Assembly: GCF_011682175.1 (NCBI RefSeq)
Contig: NZ_WHJG01000008.1
Span: 124,001 to 188,000, forward strand
Source: Massilia frigida
GTDB taxonomy: Bacteria; Pseudomonadota; Gammaproteobacteria; Burkholderiales; Burkholderiaceae_D
Length of the DNA stretch: 64,000 nucleotides
Direction of reading: 5' to 3'
The notes under the pieces were generated by a model that was not told where the DNA came from, did no database searches, and saw nothing but the letters and a program-made list of their open reading frames with translations. The translations under genes were made by a program, and so were the position numbers. This document shows, piece by piece, positions 44,116-53,869 of this stretch (its first letter is position 1; every line of letters begins with the position of its first letter).

Positions 44116-44124
44116 ACTATAACA
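44116..44124 (-). promoter_or_regulatory. Extended -10 promoter of the GntR-ABC operon
   Basis: On the minus strand TGTTATAGT gives an extended -10 (TGn plus TATAGT), about 50 bp before the leader ORF. The following GTTCACTACATCACCATCAA region contains short TCAC repeats that could be the GntR operator. Confidence 0.5.
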
Positions 44125-44343
44125 CAGAAGCTCAAAAACGGAAGAATAATTTGACGGGGCAAGGGAGACGCGGCTCGACCTTGAGTGAGGGAATGGCTGG
44201 TTCGCTTGCAGCTCAGGGCATTTCCGGGAAATGGCGTGAGTCGGGTCTACAAAGAAAGGTGTGGTTTATTTTCTTCGTGTAAATATTATCAAGAAGTTTC
44301 TGTTACATTCACGACCACAAGTATCTTTAAGGACAACAACACC

Positions 44344-46356
44344 ATGCGGCATTACTCGATCCAGTCGGTTTCCCCTCGTTTTCAGGCGCTGTCGCGCTCC
44401 ACGGCGCTGTTGCTCTGCTGCGCGCTGGCGGCATGCAGCGGCTCTGGCGGCTCGTCGCCTGCGCCTTCGGCGGTACCGGCACCGACACCGGAAACGCCGG
44501 TGGTTCCCGTCGCGCCACCGCAGGCGTCACGTTTGCCGCACGTGCTCTCCGGAGTGCCATCCTTGTTGCAATCACCGGCGGGCGTTGCCGTCGATAAGGA
44601 TGGCAATACGTTTGTGATCGATTCGACCAGGCAGCTTGTCCTGAAAATAACGCCCGCAGGGGTAGTCACCACGCTCGCCGGCTCCGACTTGTCGTACGGC
44701 AGCCAGGATGGGCAAGGGGCCGACGCCAGCTTTCGGTTCACGAAAAACTCCGGCATGCTGATCGACAGGGCAGGGAACCTGATTGTCGCGGACACTTGCA
44801 ATTTTTCGATACGGCGGATTACCCCCCAGGGAATGGTGAGTACCGTGGCCGGTACTCGTACGGCAGGGTGCTCTGGCCATCCGGAAAGCCGCGACGGCGT
44901 GGGGGCGGGCGCATTGTTGCAGGCTCCCGAGAGCATTGCGCTCGACATCAATGGGGATTATCTGGTCGCGGAAGGCGCGACGCACGTGGTGCGGCGCGTC
45001 ACGCAGGACGGCACGGTGACCACCATAGTGTGGGCCCAGCCCGATATGAGTGGTCCGACCGTCCCCAGCAAGCTCCGTGGGCTGGCCGTTGACCGGAACG
45101 GCATCATTTATTTCTCCAGTCGGGAATTGATCTATCGGATCAAGGATGGGGAAGCCTTGCGCTGGGCAGGTACGTTGGAGCGTAGCGCACCCGACGGGCC
45201 ACGTCTGAACGCCAAGCTCGATATGGTCACCCACATGGCATTCAATGCATCCGGCGATCTGTACCTCAGCGACTCTTCGTCGGTCCGGAAAATTTCATCC
45301 GACGGCATCGTGAGCACCGTGGCGGGGAAGTTCGACAGTCCAGGCGCCGGCGATGGGAATAAAAACGTTGCGCGTTTCAGTAGCCTGGGTGCGCTGGCCT
45401 TTGATCCCCAAGGGCAGATGATCGTTGTCGACGGTTCCGTCATGCGCAAGGTGTCGATGGGGGGCGACGTCAGCACCTTCGCGGCGACGCCAGCGACCAG
45501 CGGCATGGTGGACGGACCGGCTGGCGTAGCGCGCTTCCAATACGGGATCAGCATGGCAGCCGATTCCAAAGGAAACGTTTACGTTCTCGACCCCCATGCG
45601 AACGTGGTGCGGCGGGTCAGCCCCGACGGAACGGCGAGCTTGTTGGCGGGGGTTGCAGGGGTCCGCAACAGCGCGGAGCGGGGACGCGTTCGCGCCGACG
45701 CGTTTGCCGAACAAAAATCGATCGCGGTCGATGCCAGGGACGTGGTGTATGTCTCCGATGTCGACCGGATCGTCAGGATCGAGGACGGTGTCCTGATCAC
45801 GGTGGTGGCGCAGGACGAGCGCACGATGGTGGAACATATTGCGGTCGATTCGGTCGGCAATATCGCCACGGTCGGGCGCACGGGGGTGCGCGTGCTGAAC
45901 CCGCGCGGCGATATATTGATCACGGTCGAACAGAGCGATGTCGCCAAACTGGCACCGCCCGCGCGGGAGTTGTATGGCTACCGCCCCGCCGGGGTTGCCT
46001 TCGATGGGGCTGGAAACCTGTATATCGCCGATCTGGAAAGCCATACGATCCTCAAGCGCGACACGCTTGGCCATTTCTCGGTTTTTGCGGGCACCTTCGA
46101 CGGTGACGGCAACGCCGATGGCGCCCCCGGCAAGGCACGCCTGGGCTTCGACGGCCCGGTGCACATGACGTTTGTCCCGAATGGCGACATGTACCTGACC
46201 GGCTCGGGCAAGGTGCGCAAGATCACCCCGGATGGCACGGTATCGACGCCTGTGCTGGCCTGGGGCTACCCCAGCCTGACCAGCATCGCGTACAGCCAGA
46301 AACGGTTGCTGGGCATGACCGGCTTCGCCGTCCTCGAGACCCCGCTGCCGCAGTAA
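44344..46356 (+). CDS. NHL-repeat lipoprotein (copy 1)
   Basis: 670-residue lipoprotein. The signal peptide ends in LLCCALAACSGS with lipobox LAAC, followed by a Ser/Pro-rich linker (PAPSAVPAPTPETPVVP) and a long beta-propeller region built of NHL-like repeats. Examples are SPAGVAVDKDGNTFVIDSTR, GMLIDRAGNLIVADTCNFS and AGVAFDGAGNLYIADLESH. It probably sits on the outer membrane or surface and binds ligands or proteins; no catalytic motif is seen. Start chosen at 44344 with AAGGA 11 bp upstream; an in-frame ATG at 44185 has no signal peptide. A paralogue follows 130 bp downstream. Confidence 0.85.
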   Translation: MRHYSIQSVSPRFQALSRSTALLLCCALAACSGSGGSSPAPSAVPAPTPETPVVPVAPPQASRLPHVLSGVPSLLQSPAGVAVDKDGNTFVIDSTRQLVLKITPAGVVTTLAGSDLSYGSQDGQGADASFRFTKNSGMLIDRAGNLIVADTCNFSIRRITPQGMVSTVAGTRTAGCSGHPESRDGVGAGALLQAPESIALDINGDYLVAEGATHVVRRVTQDGTVTTIVWAQPDMSGPTVPSKLRGLAVDRNGIIYFSSRELIYRIKDGEALRWAGTLERSAPDGPRLNAKLDMVTHMAFNASGDLYLSDSSSVRKISSDGIVSTVAGKFDSPGAGDGNKNVARFSSLGALAFDPQGQMIVVDGSVMRKVSMGGDVSTFAATPATSGMVDGPAGVARFQYGISMAADSKGNVYVLDPHANVVRRVSPDGTASLLAGVAGVRNSAERGRVRADAFAEQKSIAVDARDVVYVSDVDRIVRIEDGVLITVVAQDERTMVEHIAVDSVGNIATVGRTGVRVLNPRGDILITVEQSDVAKLAPPARELYGYRPAGVAFDGAGNLYIADLESHTILKRDTLGHFSVFAGTFDGDGNADGAPGKARLGFDGPVHMTFVPNGDMYLTGSGKVRKITPDGTVSTPVLAWGYPSLTSIAYSQKRLLGMTGFAVLETPLPQ

Positions 46357-46359
46357 GCA

Positions 46360-46399
46360 GCGCCGCGCGCAGCCGGCCTTGTTGGCGGCTGCGCGGCGC
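46360..46399 (+). terminator. Hairpin between the two NHL genes
   Basis: GCGCCGCGCGCAGCCGGC and GGCGGCTGCGCGGCGC form a long imperfect GC stem immediately after the first NHL gene. It has no T-run, so readthrough into the second gene is possible. Confidence 0.45.
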
Positions 46400-46486
46400 C
46401 CCGGTCCGAACATATGAGTAGTGTTGCGCAAGCAAAATCGGTATATTCCGCCTTCTCAGATATTTTCCAGATAGATAAAAGACCCA

Positions 46487-48523
46487 ATGCCACACAACCA
46501 ACTGCCTTTTCCCCCTTCGACGGCAGCGCGTCGCGGCGCTGCACTGCTTGCATGCCTGTTTTTCACGGCCTGCGGTGGCGGCGGATCGGGCGGGTCGTCC
46601 ACCCCGGCCGCTCCCGTTGTGGTGGCGCCCCCGGCGTCCAAGTGCGGCGCCGGTGCCGTCGACTATATGGCCGCGGGTGACGAAGACATGGCCGCGCTCG
46701 GCATCACCTGTATGCAATCCGTGCGCGCCGGCAAGGAAACCGTGCTTCAGACACCGAGCGGCATGGCGCGCGACAAGGCCGGCAACACGTATATTATCGA
46801 CCGCGCCAAGCAAGTCGTCTTCAAACTCACGCCGTCGGGTGCGATGTCGGTGCTGGCCGGTTCGGTCGCCAGCTACGGCAGTCAGGACGGCGCCGGCGGC
46901 GCGGCCAGCTTCAACTTCAATTCCCAGTCGCGCATCATCGTCGATACAGCGGGCAATCTGATCGTGACTGATACCTGCAACAACACCTTGCGCAAGATTA
47001 CCCCGGGCGGCGTGGTCAGCACGCTGGCCGGCGTGACCGAAGCGGTGTGCCTGAGCGATTACGGCACCGGAATGCCACTTGACGGCGTGGGCGCCCAAGC
47101 GCTGTTCAACCGTCCGACCGAGATTGCGCTCGACATCAATGGCGACTACCTGGTGATCGAGCAGGGCGGCATCCGCCGCGTGACTCCGGCCGGCGTGGTG
47201 ACCCGGGTCAACTGGACCAACGACCCTGCGAACGAGCGGATCCTCAGGCTGCCCACGCGCATTGCCGTGGCTGGCGACGGCTCGCTCTACGTGGTTGAAA
47301 GCGCGCGCATTTATCGCATCGCCGGCGGGCTGGCCACGTTTATCGCGGGCGGCAATCAAGCCGTCAGCGCGGAGAGCGTGCGCGACGGCCGTGGCGCCGC
47401 AGCTATTTTCAGATCGCCGCGCGCCTTGGTGGCCGATGCGGCGGGCAATGTCTATATTGGTGATTACGACACCTTGCGCAAGGTCACGCCGGGCGGCGTG
47501 GTCACCACGGTGGCGGGCGACGGCAAGGGTGGTGGCGTGCGCGATGGCACGGGAGCGCAAGCGCGTTTCTCGTACCTTAGCCAACTGTTGGTTGATGCGT
47601 CGGGCAACGTGCTGGCACTTGATGCCGGCGCACCGGCGATCCGCACGATCACGCCATCAGGCGTGGTCACGACATCGGCCGCGACCCCAGTCACCGGCGC
47701 AAGCGTGGACGGCAAGGGCACTGCGGCGCGCTTTAACCGGCGCGATGGCACGGCCGCCGATGCGGACGGGAATCTGTACATCGCCGATTACCAGGCCAAC
47801 GTCGTGCGCATGGTCAGCCCGGATGGCGTGGTCAGCGTGTTTGCCGGCAATGGCGTCAAGGGAGCCGTCTTCACGCATCCCTACAGCGTTGCGGTCAGCC
47901 CGAACGGCGCTGTGTACGTGGTCGACGAGGAACGGATTTCCCTGCTCCAGCGCGGCTCGACCACCACGGTTCTGGCGCATTCTCGTGGCGGCGGCGGCGA
48001 CGTGGTCGACATTGCTGTCGACGCCGACGAGAACGTGGCGATTGCCGGCTATGACTCTGTACGCCACATCTTGCCTTCCGGTAGGGTGATCACACTGATC
48101 GCCGACATGGGCGATGGCTTTGGCGACGTGTTCGGGACTTCCTTTCAGTCGGCCGGCATCGCCTATGATCGCTCAGGCAACCTGTACGTGGGTGACAGGA
48201 GCAGGGCGGCCCTGTACAAATTCAGCAAGGACGGCAAGCCGGCCTTGTTCGCGGGCTCGCCGGGCTGGATGGGCGACCGTGACGGTCCGGCCCGTACCGC
48301 CATGCTGGGCTTTCACGGGAACGTGGAAATGGCGTTTGCACCGAATGGCGACATGTATCTGAGCGGGCAGGGCTTGCTGCGCAAGGTCAAGCCGGATGGC
48401 ACCGTATCGACCCCGGCGCTGGCATGGGGCAAGCCGGTGCTCGGCGGTATCGCGATCGGGAACGGTATGTTGATTGGCCTGACCAGCTACGCCGTGCTGC
48501 ACACGCCGCTGCCGGCGGACTGA
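46487..48523 (+). CDS. NHL-repeat lipoprotein (copy 2)
   Basis: 678-residue paralogue of the preceding gene. Signal peptide with lipobox FTAC in LACLFFTACGGGGSGG, then PAAPVVVAPPASKCGAG and an NHL-type propeller with repeats such as PSGMARDKAGNTYIIDRAKQ, RIIVDTAGNLIVTDTCNNT and GTAADADGNLYIADYQANV. The two proteins share the order of repeats and an almost identical C-terminus (NGDMYLSGQGLLRKVKPDGT here, NGDMYLTGSGKVRKITPDGT in copy 1), showing tandem duplication followed by divergence. Role unknown; surface binding is inferred. Confidence 0.87.
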   Translation: MPHNQLPFPPSTAARRGAALLACLFFTACGGGGSGGSSTPAAPVVVAPPASKCGAGAVDYMAAGDEDMAALGITCMQSVRAGKETVLQTPSGMARDKAGNTYIIDRAKQVVFKLTPSGAMSVLAGSVASYGSQDGAGGAASFNFNSQSRIIVDTAGNLIVTDTCNNTLRKITPGGVVSTLAGVTEAVCLSDYGTGMPLDGVGAQALFNRPTEIALDINGDYLVIEQGGIRRVTPAGVVTRVNWTNDPANERILRLPTRIAVAGDGSLYVVESARIYRIAGGLATFIAGGNQAVSAESVRDGRGAAAIFRSPRALVADAAGNVYIGDYDTLRKVTPGGVVTTVAGDGKGGGVRDGTGAQARFSYLSQLLVDASGNVLALDAGAPAIRTITPSGVVTTSAATPVTGASVDGKGTAARFNRRDGTAADADGNLYIADYQANVVRMVSPDGVVSVFAGNGVKGAVFTHPYSVAVSPNGAVYVVDEERISLLQRGSTTTVLAHSRGGGGDVVDIAVDADENVAIAGYDSVRHILPSGRVITLIADMGDGFGDVFGTSFQSAGIAYDRSGNLYVGDRSRAALYKFSKDGKPALFAGSPGWMGDRDGPARTAMLGFHGNVEMAFAPNGDMYLSGQGLLRKVKPDGTVSTPALAWGKPVLGGIAIGNGMLIGLTSYAVLHTPLPAD

Positions 48524-48557
48524 CAGCCGCGCGGCATGGCCGGCGGCGCGAGGTGTG

Positions 48558-49319
48558 TCAGCCGATCACTTTGCCGTCGAGGTCGTGGCGGGTGATGGCG
48601 CCATCGTCGCCGATGGCGATCCAGCCGCCGCGCGGCGGCTCGCCATCCGGTTCCCAGTCCGGCAGCACGTAGCGGCGCGTGCCGTCTTTCTCGTGCAGCG
48701 CCGGGCGGTGCGTGTGGCCATGGATCATGACCTTGGTGCCGGTGGCGGCGAACAGCGCGTCGATCGCCTGCGGCGTGACATCCATGATGTCCATGGTCTT
48801 GGTGCTGTGCGCTTCCTTGCTGCCTTCGCGCAGGTTGGCGATGATCGCCTTGCGCTGGGCCAGCGGCATGGCGAGAAATTGCGCCTGCCAGGCCGGCTGG
48901 CGTACCTGCTTGCGAAATTCCATGTAGTTGATGTCGTCGGTGCATTCGGCGTCGCCGTGCACCAGCGTGATGTTCTGTCCGCCGATGTCGGCGATGTGCG
49001 GCTCGGCCAGCAACGCCATGCCGGCGGCGTCGGCAAACGCCTGGCCGACCAGGAAGTCGCGGTTGCCGGCGATCCAGTAGACCGGAATGCCGGCGTCGCG
49101 CACGGCGCGGATGGCCGTGGCGATCTGGCGGTGCAGAGGGGCGCCGAGGTCGTCGTCGCCCGCCCAGTACTCGAACAGGTCGCCCAGAATGTACAGCGCG
49201 CGCGCGGCCATCGCGCGTTCTTCCAGGAAAGCGAAGAAGGCCTCGACCGTGCGCGGATGCGCGGCCTGCAGATGCAGGTCGGAGATAAACAGCGCGAGCG
49301 TTCGCGCGGGCAGGGTCAT
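48558..49319 (-). CDS. lpxH: UDP-2,3-diacylglucosamine diphosphatase
   Basis: 253-residue calcineurin-like phosphoesterase that hydrolyses UDP-2,3-diacylglucosamine to lipid X in lipid A synthesis. Metal-binding motifs are ALFISDLHL, YILGDLFEYWAGDD, WIAGNRDFLVG, VHGDAECTDD and MIHGHTHRPA. Most LpxH proteins read HGDxLCTDD; here the residue before Cys is Glu, a modest deviation. It is the last gene of a ppiA-ppiB-lpxH series on the minus strand, a standard betaproteobacterial arrangement. Confidence 0.93.
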   Translation of the reverse strand: MTLPARTLALFISDLHLQAAHPRTVEAFFAFLEERAMAARALYILGDLFEYWAGDDDLGAPLHRQIATAIRAVRDAGIPVYWIAGNRDFLVGQAFADAAGMALLAEPHIADIGGQNITLVHGDAECTDDINYMEFRKQVRQPAWQAQFLAMPLAQRKAIIANLREGSKEAHSTKTMDIMDVTPQAIDALFAATGTKVMIHGHTHRPALHEKDGTRRYVLPDWEPDGEPPRGGWIAIGDDGAITRHDLDGKVIG

Positions 49320-49356
49320 CGCTGCACTGCCGGTGTGGTTTGCTCGCGCATCATGC

Positions 49357-49845
49357 TTAGATCACCGTGATTTTTTCGATGATCACTGGCTCGACCGGCA
49401 CGTCGGCGAACATGCCGCTGTTGGCGGTCTTGACCTTGCGGATCTTGTCGACCACGTCGGTGCCTTCGCTGACCTTGCCGAACACGGCGTAGCCCCAGCC
49501 GTCCTGGCCTGGATAGTCGAGGAAGCTATTGTTCTTGACGTTGATAAAGAACTGCGCCGATGCCGAGTGCGGCGCCGAAGTGCGGGCCATGGCCAGGGTG
49601 TACATTTCGTTCTTGAGGCCGTTCTTGCCTTCGTTTTCCACGGTTTGCTCGGCTGGCTTTTGCTTCATGCCTGGCTCGAAACCGCCGCCCTGGATCATGA
49701 AGTCGCCGATGACGCGGTGGAAAATCGTGTTGTCGTAGTGGCCCTTGGCCACGTAGTCGAGGAAGTTGGCAACCGATTTCGGTGCTTTTTCGGCGTCCAG
49801 TTCGACGGTGATGTTGCCCATGTTGGTGGTGATGAGTACGGCCAT
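49357..49845 (-). CDS. ppiB: Cytoplasmic cyclophilin PpiB
   Basis: 162-residue peptidyl-prolyl cis-trans isomerase of the cyclophilin family without signal peptide. The catalytic core reads NTIFHRVIGDFMIQGGGFEP, followed by NSASAQFFINVKNN-like sequence (here SAPHSASAQFFINVKNNSFL) and GYAVFGKVSEGTDVVDKI. It assists folding in the cytoplasm. It lies 53 bp downstream of its exported paralogue and 37 bp upstream of lpxH. Confidence 0.93.
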   Translation of the reverse strand: MAVLITTNMGNITVELDAEKAPKSVANFLDYVAKGHYDNTIFHRVIGDFMIQGGGFEPGMKQKPAEQTVENEGKNGLKNEMYTLAMARTSAPHSASAQFFINVKNNSFLDYPGQDGWGYAVFGKVSEGTDVVDKIRKVKTANSGMFADVPVEPVIIEKITVI

Positions 49846-49898
49846 ATTGGTGTCCTGTTGGTTAGTTGTTGTGAGGGTGCTTGCATGCGCCCGCTATT

Positions 49899-50492
49899 TT
49901 ACTGCTTCACGATGGTTGCCGACTTGATGACGATAGGCATGACGGGCACGTTCTGGTTGCCGCGCACATCGTCGACCATCACGCCCTTGATTTTATCGAC
50001 CACGTCCTGGCCGGAAATGACCTTGCCGAACACGGTGTAGCCGAAGCCGTCGCGGCCCGGATAGTCGAGATTGGTGTTTTCGGCGACGTTGATGAAGAAC
50101 TGCGAGGTGGCCGAATTCGGGTACTGGGTGCGCGCCATGGCGACCGAGTAGGGCACGTTCAGCAAGCCATTCTTGGCTTCGTTCTGGACCGGTTTATTGG
50201 TACGGCGCGGCAGCATCTTTTCATCCATGCCGCCGCCCTGGATCATGAAGTCGTTGATGACGCGGTGGAAAATCAATCCCTTGTAATGGCCGCTTTTCAC
50301 GTACTGGAGGAAATTGGCGACGGTTTTCGGGGCTTTTTCCTGGTCCAGTTCAAGGACGATTTCGCCCATGCTGGTCTTGAGCGAGACGTGCGGCGTATCG
50401 CTTGCCAGCACGGCGGTACTGAGGGTCAGGCCGCAGAACAGGGTGAGGAAACGGGCTACCAGGGGCATGCGGAACAATAACGAATCTTGCAT
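49899..50492 (-). CDS. ppiA: Periplasmic cyclophilin PpiA
   Basis: 197-residue exported cyclophilin. An N-terminal signal peptide (FLTLFCGLTLSTAVLA) is followed by the cyclophilin fold with GLIFHRVINDFMIQGGGMDE, PNSATSQFFINVAENTNLDY and GYTVFGKVISGQDVVDKI. It catalyses proline isomerisation in the periplasm. The ATG at 50492 has AAGGA 6 bp upstream and is preferred over the inner ATG at 50468. The paralogous pair ppiA-ppiB arose by duplication, and both precede lpxH. Confidence 0.93.
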   Translation of the reverse strand: MQDSLLFRMPLVARFLTLFCGLTLSTAVLASDTPHVSLKTSMGEIVLELDQEKAPKTVANFLQYVKSGHYKGLIFHRVINDFMIQGGGMDEKMLPRRTNKPVQNEAKNGLLNVPYSVAMARTQYPNSATSQFFINVAENTNLDYPGRDGFGYTVFGKVISGQDVVDKIKGVMVDDVRGNQNVPVMPIVIKSATIVKQ

Positions 50493-50599
50493 TTGAAATC
50501 CTTGACGTGAGGTGCTTGTTGTTATATGGCGGAGAGGCTGTCAAGCCTTTACCGTAAAAATAAACCTGATCCATATGCGGCCAGCCGGGATTTTAACAA

Positions 50600-50608
50600 T
50601 GCTATACT
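50600..50608 (+). promoter_or_regulatory. Extended -10 promoter of cysS
   Basis: TGCTATACT supplies TGn plus TATACT, about 160 bp before the cysS start in the 273-bp region shared with divergent ppiA. No good -35 is visible, which fits an extended -10 promoter. Confidence 0.45.
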
Positions 50609-50765
50609 TTGTACAGAACGTCCCATTCTATCAAAGAAGAACAAGACAGAGGGCTCCGACGATCTCGATGCAAACTACGCCTGACCGGCGCGCGCCCACT
50701 GCGGCGATCGCGCCCGGTTGTCGTTTTGCCCGGGCGCGGCGCCCGCTGTAACGAGTAAGAATCCG

Positions 50766-52175
50766 ATGAGCCAATTAAAGATCTACAACACGCTTGCGCG
50801 TGAAAAGCAGGTATTCACCCCGATCGAGCCCGGCAAAGCCGGCATGTACGTGTGCGGGATGACGATCTACGACTACTGCCATATCGGCCATGCGCGCATG
50901 ATGATGGCGTTCGACGTCATCTACCGCTGGCTCAAGGTATCGGGCTACCAGGTCACGTATGTTCGCAACATTACCGATATCGAAGACAAGATCATCAAAC
51001 GCGCCGTCGAAAACGGCGAGTCGATTTTCTCGTTGACCTCGCGCTTCGAAAAGTACATGGACGAAGATACCGCGGCGCTCGGCATTTTGCCGCCCGACGT
51101 GGTGCCGCACGCAACCGCCTATGTGCCGCAGATGCTGTCGATCATCGCCCAGCTCGAACAGAAGGGCCTGGCCTACAAGTCCGAGGATGGCGACGTCAAT
51201 TTTTCGGTGCGCAATTTCCCCGGCTACGGCAAGCTTTCCGGCAAGTCGCTCGACGACTTGCGCGCGGGCGAACGGGTCGATATCAATACCGGCAAGCGCG
51301 ATCCGCTCGACTTCGTGCTGTGGAAGGCGTCCAAGGAATCCGAGCCGGACGAAGTCAAATGGGATTCGACCTGGGGCAGCGGGCGTCCGGGCTGGCATAT
51401 CGAATGCTCGGCCATGTCGTGCGCGACCCTGGGCCAGCACTTCGACATCCACGGCGGCGGTGCCGACCTGCAATTCCCGCACCACGAGAACGAGATCGCC
51501 CAGTCCGAAGGCGCGTTCGGCCATCCGATGGCCAACTACTGGGTGCACAACGGCTTCGTGCGCGTGGTCGACGAAGAGACCCAGGTCGCCGTCAAGATGT
51601 CCAAGTCGCTGAATAATTTCTTCACCATCCGCGACGTGCTCAAGCTGTACGACGCCGAAGTGATCCGCTTCTTTATCTTGCGCGGACATTACCGCAGCCC
51701 GCTGAACTACGGCGTGGCCAACCTCGAGGATGGCAAGTCCGCCTTGACCCGCCTGTACACGGCGCTGGCCGGCATCGATACCGGCGCCGCGCTGGAAGTC
51801 GACTGGAACGAAGCCTACGCCATCCGCTTTCGCGAAGCGATGGACGACGACTTCAACACGCCGATCGCGATCGCCGTGCTGTTCGATCTCGCCACGGAGC
51901 TCAACAAGAGCAAGTCGGTCGAGCTGGCGCGCCAGTTCAAGGCGCTGGCGGCCGTACTGGGCTTGCTCGAACGCGCGCCGCAGGCATTCCTGCAAGCCGG
52001 CGGCGAGGAGGGCGGCCTGGACGAAGCGGCCATCCTGGCGGCCATCGCCAAGCGCAGCGAGGCGAAAAAAGCACGCAACTTCGCCGAGTCCGACAGCATT
52101 CGCGCCGGGTTGCTGGCGGCCGGCATCGTCCTCGAGGACAAGCCGGACGGCACGACCAACTGGCGCCGCGCATGA
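50766..52175 (+). CDS. cysS: Cysteinyl-tRNA synthetase
   Basis: 469-residue class I aminoacyl-tRNA synthetase. Zinc and substrate residues begin in [20 protein letters not shown], which holds the HIGH motif; [14 protein letters not shown] and [13 protein letters not shown] follow, and the KMSKS loop is [11 protein letters not shown]. The C-terminal anticodon-binding part ends [17 protein letters not shown]. Start taken at 50766 ([10 protein letters not shown]) by alignment; an earlier in-frame start at 50718 has no support. alkA overlaps its end by 4 bp. Confidence 0.96.
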   Translation: MSQLKIYNTLAREKQVFTPIEPGKAGMYVCGMTIYDYCHIGHARMMMAFDVIYRWLKVSGYQVTYVRNITDIEDKIIKRAVENGESIFSLTSRFEKYMDEDTAALGILPPDVVPHATAYVPQMLSIIAQLEQKGLAYKSEDGDVNFSVRNFPGYGKLSGKSLDDLRAGERVDINTGKRDPLDFVLWKASKESEPDEVKWDSTWGSGRPGWHIECSAMSCATLGQHFDIHGGGADLQFPHHENEIAQSEGAFGHPMANYWVHNGFVRVVDEETQVAVKMSKSLNNFFTIRDVLKLYDAEVIRFFILRGHYRSPLNYGVANLEDGKSALTRLYTALAGIDTGAALEVDWNEAYAIRFREAMDDDFNTPIAIAVLFDLATELNKSKSVELARQFKALAAVLGLLERAPQAFLQAGGEEGGLDEAAILAAIAKRSEAKKARNFAESDSIRAGLLAAGIVLEDKPDGTTNWRRA

Positions 52176-52834
52176 TGGCGCCAACCAAGGAAACGGCGGG
52201 GGCCACCCCGCCGCCGCTGGAGGTACCTGAGTACTGGGAGCAAGCCAAGATCGAACTCATGAAGCGCGACCGCATCATGAAAAAGCTGATCCCGCAGTTC
52301 GGCGACCTGCACCTGGTCGGCCACGGCGATCCGTTTACGACCCTGGCGCGTTCGGTGGTGGGCCAGCAAGTGACCACCAAGGCCGCCGATGCGGCCTGGA
52401 ACAAGCTGCTCACGGCCTGTCCCAAGATCACGCCGGCCCAGGTGATCAAGGCCGGCGCCGAGCAATTGTCGGCGTGCGGACTGTCCAAGCGCAAGACCGA
52501 ATACATCCTTGACCTGGCCGACCATTTCAAGGCCAAGCGCGTGCACGCGAACCAGTGGGCCGAGATGGATGACGAAGCCGTCATCGCCGAGCTGGTGCAG
52601 ATTCGCGGCATCGGACGCTGGACAGCGGAGATGTTTCTGATATTTAATCTGCTGCGTCCGAATGTCTTGCCGCTGGACGATCCCGGCCTGATTCAAGGTA
52701 TCAGCCAGAACTACTTTTCCGGCGAACCGGTATCGCGCAGCGATGCGCGCGAGGTGTCGGCCAATTGGGAGCCGTGGAGAACGGTCGCTACGTGGTATTT
52801 GTGGCGTAGCCTCGATCCGGTTCCGGTAGAATAG
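52172..52834 (+). CDS. alkA: DNA-3-methyladenine glycosylase II
   Basis: 220-residue HhH-GPD base-excision glycosylase that removes alkylated purines from DNA. The helix-hairpin-helix is [18 protein letters not shown] and the catalytic Asp lies in [32 protein letters not shown] matches the usual substrate helix. It has no iron-sulphur cysteines, as expected for AlkA. It overlaps cysS by ATGA (52172-52175) and is followed by accA, a conserved betaproteobacterial order. Confidence 0.92.
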   Translation: MMAPTKETAGATPPPLEVPEYWEQAKIELMKRDRIMKKLIPQFGDLHLVGHGDPFTTLARSVVGQQVTTKAADAAWNKLLTACPKITPAQVIKAGAEQLSACGLSKRKTEYILDLADHFKAKRVHANQWAEMDDEAVIAELVQIRGIGRWTAEMFLIFNLLRPNVLPLDDPGLIQGISQNYFSGEPVSRSDAREVSANWEPWRTVATWYLWRSLDPVPVE

Positions 52835-52891
52835 CGCCTGAAGTGGCCGTGCGGTGGGGTATGCTGCGGCCAGAATTTACCCGGAGGTATC

Positions 52892-53869
52892 ATGATTAAA
52901 CAAACTTTCCTCAGTTTTGAGCAGCCGATTGCAGAGCTTGATGCCAAAATTGAAGAGCTGCGCTTCGTCCAGGACGATTCGGCGGTCGACATCTCCGAAG
53001 AAATCGACCGTCTGGCCAAGAAGAGCCAGCAACTGACCAAAGATATCTACGCCAAGCTCACGCCATGGCAGGTGTCGCAGATTGCGCGCCATCAGCAACG
53101 TCCGTACACCATGGACTACGTGAACGAAATCTTTACCGACTTCCACGAACTGCACGGCGACCGCACCTATGCGGACGACCTGTCGATCGTCGGCGGCCTG
53201 GCCCGCTTCAACGGACAGGCCTGCATGGTCATCGGTCACCAGAAGGGGCGCGACACCAAGGAGCGCGCGCTGCGCAACTTCGGCATGCCCAAGCCGGAAG
53301 GCTACCGCAAGGCCATGCGCCTGATGAAGCTGGCTGAAAAATTCGGCTTGCCGATCTTCACCTTCGTCGACACGCCGGGCGCATTCCCCGGCATCGATGC
53401 CGAAGAGCGCGGCCAGTCCGAAGCCATCGGCCATAATCTGTACGTGATGGCCGAACTCAAGGTGCCGCTGATCGCCACCATCATCGGCGAAGGCGGCTCC
53501 GGCGGCGCGCTGGCGATTGCCGTGGGCGATGCCGTGCTGATGCTGCAATACGCGACCTACTCGGTGATCTCGCCGGAAGGCTGCGCATCGATCCTCTGGA
53601 AAACCTCCGAGCGCGCCTCCGACGCTGCCGATGCGCTGGGCCTGACCGCGCACCGCCTGAAAGCGATGGGCCTGATCGACAAGATCATCAACGAACCGCT
53701 GGGCGGCGCCCACCGCGATCCGAAGGGCATGGCCGTGATGCTCAAGCGCGCGCTGGCCGACACCCTGCGCCAGTTCCACGGCATGAAGACCAAGGATCTG
53801 ATCGAAGCCCGTCACAACAAGTTGATGAGCTACGGCAAATTCAAAGAAACGACGCCGGCCGAAGAGTGA
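52892..53869 (+). CDS. accA: Acetyl-CoA carboxylase carboxyltransferase subunit alpha
   Basis: 325-residue AccA, the alpha half of the carboxyltransferase that makes malonyl-CoA for fatty acid synthesis. It begins [20 protein letters not shown] and contains [40 protein letters not shown] and the oxyanion region [17 protein letters not shown] clear ribosome site (CGGAGG, 5 bp) precedes the ATG. tilS starts inside its stop codon (GTGA). Length is standard. Confidence 0.96.
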   Translation: MIKQTFLSFEQPIAELDAKIEELRFVQDDSAVDISEEIDRLAKKSQQLTKDIYAKLTPWQVSQIARHQQRPYTMDYVNEIFTDFHELHGDRTYADDLSIVGGLARFNGQACMVIGHQKGRDTKERALRNFGMPKPEGYRKAMRLMKLAEKFGLPIFTFVDTPGAFPGIDAEERGQSEAIGHNLYVMAELKVPLIATIIGEGGSGGALAIAVGDAVLMLQYATYSVISPEGCASILWKTSERASDAADALGLTAHRLKAMGLIDKIINEPLGGAHRDPKGMAVMLKRALADTLRQFHGMKTKDLIEARHNKLMSYGKFKETTPAEE

